A stretch of DNA of 64,000 nt. It comes from an uncultured Candidatus Melainabacteria bacterium (lineage in GTDB: Bacteria; Cyanobacteriota; Vampirovibrionia; Gastranaerophilales; Gastranaerophilaceae). The position numbers and the translations under genes are program-made. Under the pieces are notes generated by a model that worked only from the letters and a program-made list of their open reading frames with translations, was not told the origin of the DNA and did no database searches. Numbering within the stretch: the first letter of the stretch is position 1; each line of letters opens with the position of its first letter. The stretch lies in NCBI GenBank assembly GCA_934718135.1, contig CAKUZW010000007.1:1-64000 (forward strand), written 5' to 3'. Of this stretch, positions 35,431-43,338 are shown piece after piece.

Positions 35431-36090
35431 ATGGGAAAATCGTCAAAAAAATATCCTGCATACACAAATGGTTCAATTTCTGTTAATGGTAAAAAGGTTG
35501 CAACAGCAACCAAAGACAAAAATAATGTTGTAAATTCAAATTACAACATGTCTGCAACAGAGAAAAAGACCTATGATTCCATTCAAAATAACTTGTACAA
35601 ATCTTTGAATAATCTGTTCACTGTATCAGATAACCAAAGAAAAGAGTGGAAAAATCAACTAAACGCACTAAAAAATCAGGGGATAAGTGAAATAAATAAC
35701 ATTTATACTCCAATGGAAACAAATCTGAAAAATGATATTGCTTCCCGCTTTGGCAATTTTGACAACTCAATATTTATGGATAATTTAAACACAATTACCG
35801 ATAAAAAAGCAAAAGCTATTGCGGATTTAAGTGACGATTTAGCTTCGAAGCAAAATGAATTGTATTCTGACGAATTAAAAAATCGAATTAATACAATTAC
35901 ACTATTGAACAATTTGAATTCAGTAATGAACTCAAATATCCTAAACTACACAACCGGTGCGGCCTCAAATTCTGACTCCGGAAATTCATACTCAACAGGA
36001 ATTTATAATGCACAAAATTCCTCTTCAACTCCTTGGTGGAGTTCAATGGCATCTACTGCCACAAATGCATTCTTATCATTTATGAGTTAA
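35431..36090 (+). CDS. Hypothetical protein, gut-phage/Gastranaerophilales-type family
   Basis: 219 residues, no signal peptide. It starts MGKSSKKYPAYTNGSISVNG (lysine-rich, then two short strands). A long helical region (NMSATEKKTYDSIQNNLYKS, then NDIASRFGNFDNSIFMDNL and ELYSDELKNRIN) is followed by a Ser/Asn/Thr-rich tail ending WWSSMASTATNAFLSFMS. I recall similar xSRFGNxxNSxFxDNL proteins in gut-phage and Gastranaerophilales genomes, without assigned function. AGAAAGGA lies before the ATG. Strong promoter and own downstream hairpin. Confidence 0.65.
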   Translation: MGKSSKKYPAYTNGSISVNGKKVATATKDKNNVVNSNYNMSATEKKTYDSIQNNLYKSLNNLFTVSDNQRKEWKNQLNALKNQGISEINNIYTPMETNLKNDIASRFGNFDNSIFMDNLNTITDKKAKAIADLSDDLASKQNELYSDELKNRINTITLLNNLNSVMNSNILNYTTGAASNSDSGNSYSTGIYNAQNSSSTPWWSSMASTATNAFLSFMS

Positions 36091-36094
36091 GATA

Positions 36095-36118
36095 GTACCT
36101 CCCTTAAATGGGAGGTAC
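36095..36118 (+). terminator. Hairpin downstream of the 219-aa gene
   Basis: GTACCTCCC (36095-36103) pairs perfectly with GGGAGGTAC (36110-36118), 6-nt loop, 4 bp after the stop. No T-tract follows, so terminator or 3'-end stabiliser. Confidence 0.5.
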
Positions 36119-36302
36119 ACAAAACAAACAAGCAGGATGAATGTATCTCAAATTCAATATCCAAACGATTTTCCCACTCCTTCCTTTCTAAAAATAATCA
36201 CTCCATTTGTTAAGACATGTTACATAAATTCCAAAATTATGCAATTATCTACTTAGTATATACTTTATATATATAAGAATACAAAAACAAGAGGATACAA
36301 AG

Positions 36303-37535
36303 ATGGGTATTTACGGATTTGGTAAAGCATTTAATATCAGATATGCTCAAAATTCATACAGACCGACAATGAGATTTTGTAGTGGACCAAAACCTCCGAT
36401 AGGATTTGGTCATCAATCTTATACTGAAAATACAACCATTAAAATCAATAATGGCCCTACCGGTTTTTGGGGCTTTATGTCAGGACTTTTCGGCGGCTTG
36501 TTCGGTGGCGGAATGGGTGTTGGCATGGGGATGAATATGGGCAGTTTTGGTGCTTTGAATACCCAAATGGCTCAACCTGCAATCGGACAAGCTAAAACAG
36601 GTGATAGATTAGCCGATTTACAAAAAATGTTTCCAAGTTGGGTAATTACATCTGATGGAAATGGCAACTATGATGCCGTAAATAAAGATCAAACAGTTCA
36701 CCACAAAGGAAACTTTGACGAAATGTGCGACAAGTTGTTGAAAGAAAAACAAGGAACTTCTTCAACCCAAGAAACCTCTACTACAACAACTCAAGCTACA
36801 TCTACCGCTCAAGAGTCTACTCCTGAAACTACAACTCCTGCAAGTGACGGAAATGGTGCAGGCGGTGGTGGCGGAGGAAAAGTCCGCTCAAGACAAGGTG
36901 CCGGCGGAGCTGCTAAAACTACTAAGAAAAGTATCGGTGTAAAAGTTCCTAACAACTGGTATCGAGCTGACACCAATAGCCAAGAAGGCAAAGGTTTGAA
37001 CTTGAAATCTTGCACATCCGCTTCTGCGGTTTTGAACAAATTGTTAAGTGCTAAAATGGATTATTTAAGCTCATCAGATAAAGCACAATTAACCAAAGAA
37101 CTTATCAAAAACAATCCTAGCGTATTTGATTCAAACGGCAAAGTTAAGGCAGGTGCTAATTTTGACAAATTAGATGTTCCAAGTATCGCATATATCAAAA
37201 ATAAATACGTTGGAAAGGCTAAATATAACAAAAACAACGGTACAGTAACTTATACTTCAAAACAAGGAAACGGCACAAATATTGGAGATCAAAATTCTAC
37301 AATGAAAGGTGCCGGAGGCAAGGTTATCAGAGGCAACAACGGCTACTTTGTAAGAGTTTCAAAATCAGGTAACGTATACTACGACCCTAAAGGAAACCAA
37401 ATTTCAAAAGAAACTTTTGCAAAGAAATGTCCAAATATCTACGCAAGTTTAAATAAAGCAGCAGCTCAACGTACAGCAGGCAAAACAACTCCACATTATA
37501 CAGCTAATGATTATGCACGCTATCCGGCTGGCTAA
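36303..37535 (+). CDS. Hypothetical protein with Gly-rich and LysM-like segments
   Basis: Function not recognised. 410 residues; AAGAGGA precedes the ATG. Order: short N-terminus (MRFCSGPKPPIGFG), a Gly/Met/Phe-rich hydrophobic hairpin (FMSGLFGGLFGGGMGVGMGM, about 58-77), a DUF-like helix pair, a Thr/Ser/Gln linker, a Gly/Lys/Arg linker, and a C-terminal region with a LysM-like signature (LTKELIKNNPSVFDSNGKV, then LDVPSIAYIKNKY). The end has strand repeats (YTSKQGNGT, NGYFVRVSKSGNVYY). No Sec signal, so export, if any, would be by another route. Confidence 0.6.
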   Translation: MGIYGFGKAFNIRYAQNSYRPTMRFCSGPKPPIGFGHQSYTENTTIKINNGPTGFWGFMSGLFGGLFGGGMGVGMGMNMGSFGALNTQMAQPAIGQAKTGDRLADLQKMFPSWVITSDGNGNYDAVNKDQTVHHKGNFDEMCDKLLKEKQGTSSTQETSTTTTQATSTAQESTPETTTPASDGNGAGGGGGGKVRSRQGAGGAAKTTKKSIGVKVPNNWYRADTNSQEGKGLNLKSCTSASAVLNKLLSAKMDYLSSSDKAQLTKELIKNNPSVFDSNGKVKAGANFDKLDVPSIAYIKNKYVGKAKYNKNNGTVTYTSKQGNGTNIGDQNSTMKGAGGKVIRGNNGYFVRVSKSGNVYYDPKGNQISKETFAKKCPNIYASLNKAAAQRTAGKTTPHYTANDYARYPAG

Positions 37536-37650
37536 TGACAGACACATTTATAGATTAAAATTTGAATACACATTTTTAAATCAAATAAATGAAAAATTAA
37601 AGATAAAAAAAATGCTTCCGAACTTAAAAAAAAGAAAGGAAGTATTTTTT

Positions 37651-37812
37651 ATGGCAAAAATTATTGAAAGCAAAAGAAGGATTGTAAAACTTTCGGTTGA
37701 CGATGTATTAAATATCGTCAGAGAATATCAAAGACTTACCCAAAATAGTTGTTGTTACGAGCATACAAGAGAAATTTTGTCAAAAAATCATTTATATGTT
37801 CCTGAGGATTAA
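37651..37812 (+). CDS. Small hypothetical protein, 53 aa
   Basis: ATG 37651 is chosen because AAGAAAGGAAG lies before it; upstream in-frame ATGs belong to the end of the preceding gene. MAKIIESKRRIVKLSVDDVL, then a Tyr/Cys-containing helix. Charged, soluble, no known domain. It follows the 410-aa gene by 115 bp and ends before a perfect hairpin. Confidence 0.6.
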   Translation: MAKIIESKRRIVKLSVDDVLNIVREYQRLTQNSCCYEHTREILSKNHLYVPED

Positions 37813-37824
37813 AACGAAAAGAAA

Positions 37825-37860
37825 ACTCGAGATATTATACAATCGTATAATATCTCGAGT
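37825..37860. terminator. Perfect 16-bp hairpin between convergent genes
   Basis: Arms 37825-37840 and 37845-37860 are perfect inverted repeats (ACTCGAGATATTATAC / GTATAATATCTCGAGT) around AATC. On the minus strand it is followed by TTTTCTTTTCGTTTT, so it best terminates ldh. Confidence 0.7.
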
Positions 37861-37885
37861 CCAAAATTATTACCTACTCTTTTAT

Positions 37886-38848
37886 TTAGAATAATTCATT
37901 TTGAGCCAAAATTTCTTTTAGTGTTTTAGCTGAATTTTTGAGGTTAGTCAACTCTTCTTCATTCAATGAAATCGGAACCATTGTTTCTATACCGTGGTTT
38001 CCGACAATTGCAGGCATGCTCAGAGATACGTCTTCAATACCGAATTCTCCATGCATAACTGACGATACAGGGAGAATTGATTTTTCGTTTCTTACGATAG
38101 CTTCACAAATTCTTTTAACAGACATTGCGATTCCGTAGTTTGTTGCACGTTTCATTGAAATAATTTCATACGCACTATTTTTTACATCTTGAGCAATTTT
38201 TTCAGTCGCATTTTTATGGTCAAAATGTCCTCTCATTTCGCAAAATTTATCAAGTGGGATACCTGAAACATTCGCACTACTCCAAACCGCAATTTCGCTA
38301 TCTCCGTGTTCTCCAATAATAAAGGCGTGAACGCTTCGACTATCCACATCAAGGTGTCTTCCAATTTTGTATTTTAATCTTGCGGTATCAAGAACCGTGC
38401 CTGAGCCGATTACACGATTTTCAGGAAGTCCGCTTAATTTTACCGCCGTGTAAGTCAAAATATCGACAGGATTAGCGACAATCAATAATATTCCGTTAAA
38501 ATCACGTTTTCTGATTTCAGGGATAATTGATTTGAAAATTCTGATATTCTTTTTAACCAAATCTAATCTTGTTTCTCCTGGTTGTTGATTAGCTCCGGCT
38601 GTTACGATTACAATCCCTGCATCTCTAACATCATCGTAATTTCCTGCATATATTTTCATAGGTTTAGCAAATGGAATTCCGTGGCTAATATCTCTTGCTT
38701 CCCCTTCTGCTTTTTGCGGGTCGGCATCAATCATCGCAAGTTCAGTAAACAAACCGCTTTGCATTAAGCTGAAAGCAGATGCTGAACCAACAAAACCGCA
38801 ACCAATCATTACGGCTTTTCTAAAATTAATTTCGTTCAATGTTTCCAT
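37886..38848 (-). CDS. ldh: L-lactate dehydrogenase
   Basis: NAD-dependent interconversion of pyruvate and lactate. Rossmann motif GCGFVGSASAF, substrate loop NQQPGETRLDLV (Gln at the specificity position favours lactate over malate), NPVDILTY, and catalytic His in IIGEHGDSE. 320 residues from ATG 38848, preceded by AGAAAGGAAAC; an in-frame start at 38902 has no ribosome site. Suggests fermentative metabolism, with ppdK at the window end. Confidence 0.93.
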   Translation of the reverse strand: METLNEINFRKAVMIGCGFVGSASAFSLMQSGLFTELAMIDADPQKAEGEARDISHGIPFAKPMKIYAGNYDDVRDAGIVIVTAGANQQPGETRLDLVKKNIRIFKSIIPEIRKRDFNGILLIVANPVDILTYTAVKLSGLPENRVIGSGTVLDTARLKYKIGRHLDVDSRSVHAFIIGEHGDSEIAVWSSANVSGIPLDKFCEMRGHFDHKNATEKIAQDVKNSAYEIISMKRATNYGIAMSVKRICEAIVRNEKSILPVSSVMHGEFGIEDVSLSMPAIVGNHGIETMVPISLNEEELTNLKNSAKTLKEILAQNELF

Positions 38849-38938
38849 AATTGTTTCCTTTCTGTTTGCTTTTAATTTACACAAAAAAGAACCTTGGTTC
38901 AAGGGTTAGAATGATATAAAGCTAATAGGTCTTTTCAA

Positions 38939-39572
38939 AAGGGAGAAGGGGATAGGGGAATAAGGAAATAAGTTCGTTACGGTTTTTTACCCTCTCCCGC
39001 TAGTGAATTGGTCACGTCTTTGCGAGCGGGTGCGAAGCAATCCAGCCTATTTTTATTGTCCATGTCATTGCGAACGGGTTTTGAGAAGCTATCTCTCAAG
39101 GTTGAGAATAATCTCCAGTGTCGCAATCCAAAACAAGGTTTGTAATTGCTTAATTCATTCCCCCTCCCCGGAATTTCAAATACTAATAATAATGTCCCTC
39201 CCGCAGAGTGGAGGGGATAGGTGTCACCCCGAGTAGCACGAGCGGCAGCAAAATGCGTATTCAGGGTTCCGATTTCCCGTTTTATTGGTGGGCTAGTGAG
39301 CCCACCCTACTCGAAACAAAAAAGAAAAAGTGAACAAAAGAATTTGTTTATTTGCAAAACTTGTCAGGGATTACTACGTCACTTTGTATAGACTTTTGCG
39401 TCACTTGTTCAATATTGTTCCTCGTAATGACATGATGTGTTTGTAGATTCTTCGCTTTTCACGCTCGCATTAAACGGATACGGCTCACGCCTTACATCCT
39501 CTGCTCGCGTGGCTCAGAATGACGAAGAAAATATTTCTGTAAAGAACTTATTCCCCTATTCCCTTCTCTCTT
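38939..39572. repeat. Composite inverted-repeat element (about 634 bp), non-coding
   Basis: This fills the 38849-39574 gap. Its ends are imperfect inverted repeats: AAGGGAGAAGGGGATAGGGG (from 38939) and the complement of CCCCTATTCCCTTCTCTCTT (39553-39572). Inside are fragments of the family seen at 18.5-19.1 and 53 kb: TGTCATTGCGAACGGG (from about 39063), AGGGATTACTACGTCACT (about 39367), CCTCGTAATGACATG (about 39419) and GGCTCAGAATGACG (about 39511). It ends 2 bp from the stop of the methyltransferase gene. No credible ORF. Confidence 0.75.
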
Positions 39573-39574
39573 AG

Positions 39575-40678
39575 TTAAAACAACTTTGGAATAAATCTGT
39601 ATTTTACTTTTTCGCAATATTGTTGATATTCGCTATCTTTAATCAGATGTCTTTCTTCTGTTATTGCTCTTAGATAGTAAATAAATATCCATGCGGCTGT
39701 ACCACATACAATAATAGTTTTTCCAATCAAAGATATGTTTGATATAAACAATAGTGGTGCAGTTGTTGCAATGATATACAAAACTTGCATTGTATAATCA
39801 GGGTGTCTGATTACATTATATGGAAATCCTTGGACAATTCCTCTGTTTGTCAGATTGCCTGATTTAGTGTTAAGTCTTGCAACCGCAATCAAAATCATCA
39901 AGTTTGCAAATACTGAAAGGATATTTAATATTATACGAATAGGTAAATTCCCTACCGGTACCAATTCTCCTTCATAGATTTTTATGAAATTGCTTGCAAG
40001 TATTGTGAACGGGTAATAACAAACTAAGCAAGAAATCACTCCAAGTGGTGTTGTATCAATTGATTTGATTTTGTTTTTGAATAAATCTAAATCTGTTAAA
40101 TAGCTGATAGTAAGGATTAGTGTCGTTAGCATGATAAAGATTTTAATCCACATATCTGCTGTATCATCAATATATTGAAGGATACCCATCGCTAGACCCT
40201 GACCGTCATTTGTATAAGTTAGGGCTTGTGTGAACATTTCTTTTAAGAATGAAATGCTGTAATCTAAGCTTGGCAAATATTTGCTCAACAACATATTTAC
40301 GCAATAAACACCGAAAAATGATTTCATAAATAAAATCATCATTGACTGTTTTTCAAAATCAGTCGGTTCAATGTTTTTTAGCCAATCTTGGGTTGTTTCG
40401 CCTTTATTAAATTGTCTTTTAACATAATCAATAATTGCAACGTTATGAGAATTCAAAATTGATTTTGGTCTGAATTTGTAAAATAAAGGAAGAGCAAAAA
40501 TTGCATAACAAATATAGTAAATCAAGAAAAATATTGCATAATTCACAGGGCTTTCAAGTACGCTATCTGTGAATGCCGGACAAAAAGTTATAAATAATAA
40601 TACTAATCCATAAATTAACAATGATGACAAATAATGTTTCAAAATTGCACTATTTGTAACTTCTTGATTTTCTTCCAT
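39575..40678 (-). CDS. Isoprenylcysteine carboxyl methyltransferase-like membrane protein
   Basis: 367 residues, with about eight hydrophobic helices. The C-terminal 100 residues carry the ICMT/PEMT-type SAM-binding signature: GFPYNVIRHPDY, then EERHLIKDSEYQQYCEKVKY and RFIP. The N-terminal two thirds are membrane helices with no known domain. Probable lipid or small-molecule methyltransferase at the inner membrane; substrate unknown. AGAGGGA precedes the ATG. It diverges from the zinc-ribbon/pilin-like gene. Confidence 0.8.
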   Translation of the reverse strand: MEENQEVTNSAILKHYLSSLLIYGLVLLFITFCPAFTDSVLESPVNYAIFFLIYYICYAIFALPLFYKFRPKSILNSHNVAIIDYVKRQFNKGETTQDWLKNIEPTDFEKQSMMILFMKSFFGVYCVNMLLSKYLPSLDYSISFLKEMFTQALTYTNDGQGLAMGILQYIDDTADMWIKIFIMLTTLILTISYLTDLDLFKNKIKSIDTTPLGVISCLVCYYPFTILASNFIKIYEGELVPVGNLPIRIILNILSVFANLMILIAVARLNTKSGNLTNRGIVQGFPYNVIRHPDYTMQVLYIIATTAPLLFISNISLIGKTIIVCGTAAWIFIYYLRAITEERHLIKDSEYQQYCEKVKYRFIPKLF

Positions 40679-40741
40679 TTGTTATATCCCTCTTCTTAAT
40701 TATCCCTAATAACAACGTCTATTATATCATGCTTTATCAGA

Positions 40742-40770
40742 TTGCACAAATTATATAAATATGGTAATAT
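40742..40770 (+). promoter_or_regulatory. Predicted promoter
   Basis: TTGCAC (40742-40747), 17-bp spacer, TAATAT (40765-40770); the gene starts 28 bp further at 40798. Confidence 0.55.
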
Positions 40771-40797
40771 TTTCTTGAAAAAGATAGGAGCTTGGTT

Positions 40798-41415
40798 ATG
40801 AAATGTTTGAAATGTCGTTGTGAAATTCTAGATAAAAATGCGAAAATTTGTCCTAGCTGTGGTGCTAAAATTAAGCGTGATAAGTTTCCTGTTTGGGCAA
40901 TTGTTTTGATTGTTTTAACAGTTCTTTTTATTCCGTTTTTAGGAATTGTTGGTATTGTTGCAGCAATGGTAATTCCAAGCCTTGTTAACAATACAAGCAT
41001 TGCTCAATTTAGGGCAAGTTATAAAAAAGATATTTCAACAGTTAATCAATCTATTGAGCTTGAATCTGCCAAAACAGGTCATTATTACACGACATTTGAG
41101 GATGTTTGGAACAAAGCAATAAAAAATAATCTAAATATTGAATCTGAAATTGAAGACGGGCTAAAGCTTCGCGATTTTTCAGAAATCAAGTATGAAAAAA
41201 TCAGTGATTATTGTTCTGTTTTGAATTCAAATGAAGTGGCATCCGAAAAAACTGCTTGTGCAATTCTTACAATTGATGCTAACGGTTTTGACAAAGCTCC
41301 GAACAAATTATCAACACAAGAAAATATCAAAGACCAATACATAGTTTTATTGTATTCTAATGTGGTTGTACCTATTCCAAATTCTGAAGAAGACAAGATT
41401 TTACATAGCAATTAA
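40798..41415 (+). CDS. Zinc-ribbon protein with pilin-like helix
   Basis: 205 residues from ATG 40798 (TAGGAG upstream). An N-terminal zinc ribbon has CxxC pairs at C3/C6 and C18/C21. A hydrophobic helix (about 31-60) ends LGIVGIVAAMVIPSLVNN, very similar to the end of the class III pilin helix (LGIIGVVAAITIPGLINN in the pilin-like protein at 17774). A soluble pilin-like domain follows (FRASYKKDISTVNQSIELES), with two cysteines. The ribbon would be cytoplasmic and the rest periplasmic. No prepilin cleavage site is seen, so it is likely a membrane protein, not a pilin. Shares its last bases with the convergent prfB stop. Confidence 0.7.
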   Translation: MKCLKCRCEILDKNAKICPSCGAKIKRDKFPVWAIVLIVLTVLFIPFLGIVGIVAAMVIPSLVNNTSIAQFRASYKKDISTVNQSIELESAKTGHYYTTFEDVWNKAIKNNLNIESEIEDGLKLRDFSEIKYEKISDYCSVLNSNEVASEKTACAILTIDANGFDKAPNKLSTQENIKDQYIVLLYSNVVVPIPNSEEDKILHSN

Positions 41416-42504
41416 ACTTTTGTGTTTTGTCTTAAATAACTTTCGACAAATCCGTCTAAATTCCCGTCCATAACAGAATCAACATTTCCTTCTTCGTATC
41501 CTGTTCTGTGGTCTTTCACCATTTTATACGGGTGGAAAACATACGATCTGATTTGTGACCCAAAGTCAATATTTGCGGTTTCTCCACGTAATTGAGCCAT
41601 TTTCTTTTCGTGTTCGGCTTCTTTTATTGCAAGAAGTTTTGAGACAAGAATTTGCATGGCGTATTCTTTGTTTTGAAGTTGCGAACGCTCTTGTTGGCAT
41701 TTAACAACAATCCCTGTCGGTTTATGCAAAACTCTGACTGCTGTTTCTACTTTGTTAACATTTTGTCCGCCTGCTCCGCCTGATCTCATTGTGGTAATTT
41801 CTAAATCCTCAGGTGGAATTGTTATTGTTTTTTCAAAATCTTCAACAATTGGCGATACATCAACCGAAGCAAAACTTGTCTGACGTTTCCCGTTTGCATT
41901 GAATGGAGAAATTCGCACAAGTCTGTGAACTCCCTTTTCTGCCTTGGCGTAACCAAAAGCATATTTGCCGGAAATTTTGATTGTTGCAGATTTTATTCCT
42001 GCTTCTTCCCCGTCAAGTTTATCCAAAAGTTCAACTTTCCAATTTCTTGATTCTGCCCAACGCATGTACATTCGAAGCAGCATACTTGCCCAATCTTGTG
42101 CATCGGTGCCGCCTGCTCCGGAATTTATCGTAAGGATAACATCCGCACTATCGTATTCTCCTGATAGCATTTGTTGAAGTTCAAACTTTTCGATTTCTAT
42201 TTCTAAATTTTTTATATCAGAAAAACTTAACTCAATCAGCTCTTTATCCGCTAATTCAAGGGCTGTTTCAGAGTCTTCAATTGTTTGAGACCAGTTTGTA
42301 ATTTTTTCAAGAATATCTTTTTTCTCTTTAATTTCTTGCCCTATTTTTGAAACTTTATCTTTATCAGACCAAATTTCAGGGTTTTGCATTTGTTCTTCTA
42401 ATGAAGATAAATCTTCTCTAAGAGTTTCTGGGTCAAAGACACTCCTTTAATTTTTCAACTCTTGGTTTAATTATATTTAATTCTTGTTTTAATTCTGTTT
42501 CCAT
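41412..42504 (-). CDS. prfB: Peptide chain release factor 2 (programmed +1 frameshift)
   Basis: Recognises UGA/UAA stops. The frame-0 part starts at ATG 42504 and gives 23 residues (METELKQELNIIKPRVEKLK, then ECL) to an in-frame TGA at 42433-42435. Shifting +1 at CTT-T gives LDPETLREDL and reads to 41412, about 363 residues in all. AGGAG lies just upstream of CTTTGAC, the classical RF2 autoregulatory site. GGQ is in SGGAGGQNVNK. Treating the gene as starting at ATG 42389 would wrongly remove 38 residues. Confidence 0.95.
42432..42447 (-). promoter_or_regulatory. RF2 programmed frameshift site
   Basis: On the minus strand AGGAG-TGT-CTT-TGA-C: an internal Shine-Dalgarno three bases before CTT TGA, matching the known prfB arrangement that senses RF2 level. 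Confidence 0.93.
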
Positions 42505-42534
42505 ACAAGGTATTTTATTATAAAAACCGCCTGC

Positions 42535-42562
42535 TTGCAATTGGGTGTTATATTGCTATAAT
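42535..42562 (+). promoter_or_regulatory. Predicted promoter
   Basis: TTGCAA (42535-42540), 16-bp spacer, TATAAT (42557-42562) with a TGC just before the -10, 20 bp upstream of the 42583 start. Confidence 0.5.
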
Positions 42563-42582
42563 AATGAAGAAGAGAGAACAAT

Positions 42583-43338
42583 ATGAACGTTTTTAAATAT
42601 TTAAAAATTCTTTATTTCGGTAAAGAAGCATTAATAAATCAAGTTTCGATATTTTCATTAGTTGGGATTATGGTAATTTCGCTATCTGAATATTTGACGT
42701 ATCTTTTGGGTAATTTATCCAGTTCGTTTTTAGGTTATGCTCCGGCTAGTCACTTTGTTTTAGCTGGGTATTTGTTTGTCGGATTAATGCTTTTGATATA
42801 TTTTATCGGATATTCTTTTGATGTTGCAAAATTCTCTCAAATTGGAAATTTTTCTCAAATTTCATTAGCTTCATACAAAACTTTTGTTAAAATGTTCCCG
42901 ATATCAATTGCTTGGTTTTTATATCTTCTTTTTGCAACTGTTTTGGGGTTGTGTTTGTTCCAAATAGGTTCAGTTTTGTATTGCATTTATTTTGCAATAA
43001 TAATTTGTTTATTACCGTTTATTCAGCTTATTTCGGTTAAATTTTCCGAAAATTTTAATTATCATAAACAATATTTTTCGCTCGTTTATTTGTTGAAAGT
43101 TATTGATAAAGCATTTGGAAAAGTTGTTTTGTTGACTTTGGAAACTATCGTACTTGGCGTGCTTCCTGCAACGGTAATGTATTTTATGATTAAAAATTCA
43201 AATCTAATAAAAGATATTTATATCCAGTTGGCATGCAGACTCGGAAGTATTTGTGTCGGCGTTTATTTTGCAATAATTTTGATTTTTGTTTATATGCTTG
43301 GGCTTGCAGACATTTCAAAAGATAAATTATCCGATTAG
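42583..43338 (+). CDS. Hypothetical polytopic membrane protein
   Basis: 251 residues with about six hydrophobic helices and an amphipathic N-terminus (MNVFKYLKILYFGKEALIN). It resembles DUF4013-type membrane proteins in overall shape, but no motif allows a function to be named. GAAGAGAG precedes the ATG. Its stop shares bases with the convergent 5'-nucleotidase stop. Confidence 0.65.
   Translation: MNVFKYLKILYFGKEALINQVSIFSLVGIMVISLSEYLTYLLGNLSSSFLGYAPASHFVLAGYLFVGLMLLIYFIGYSFDVAKFSQIGNFSQISLASYKTFVKMFPISIAWFLYLLFATVLGLCLFQIGSVLYCIYFAIIICLLPFIQLISVKFSENFNYHKQYFSLVYLLKVIDKAFGKVVLLTLETIVLGVLPATVMYFMIKNSNLIKDIYIQLACRLGSICVGVYFAIILIFVYMLGLADISKDKLSD

Noticed and set aside
35431..37812. Prophage
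   Set aside because: One or two proteins resemble families I recall from gut phages, but no integrase, terminase, capsid, portal or attachment repeats are present.
39003..39236. 77-codon open frame in the 39 kb repeat
   Set aside because: Repeat fragments only; Cys/Arg/Ser-rich translation without domain or ribosome site.
38939..39572. CRISPR array or tandem repeats
   Set aside because: Modules recur but with irregular spacing and differing orientation; no regular direct repeat with unique spacers and no cas genes.
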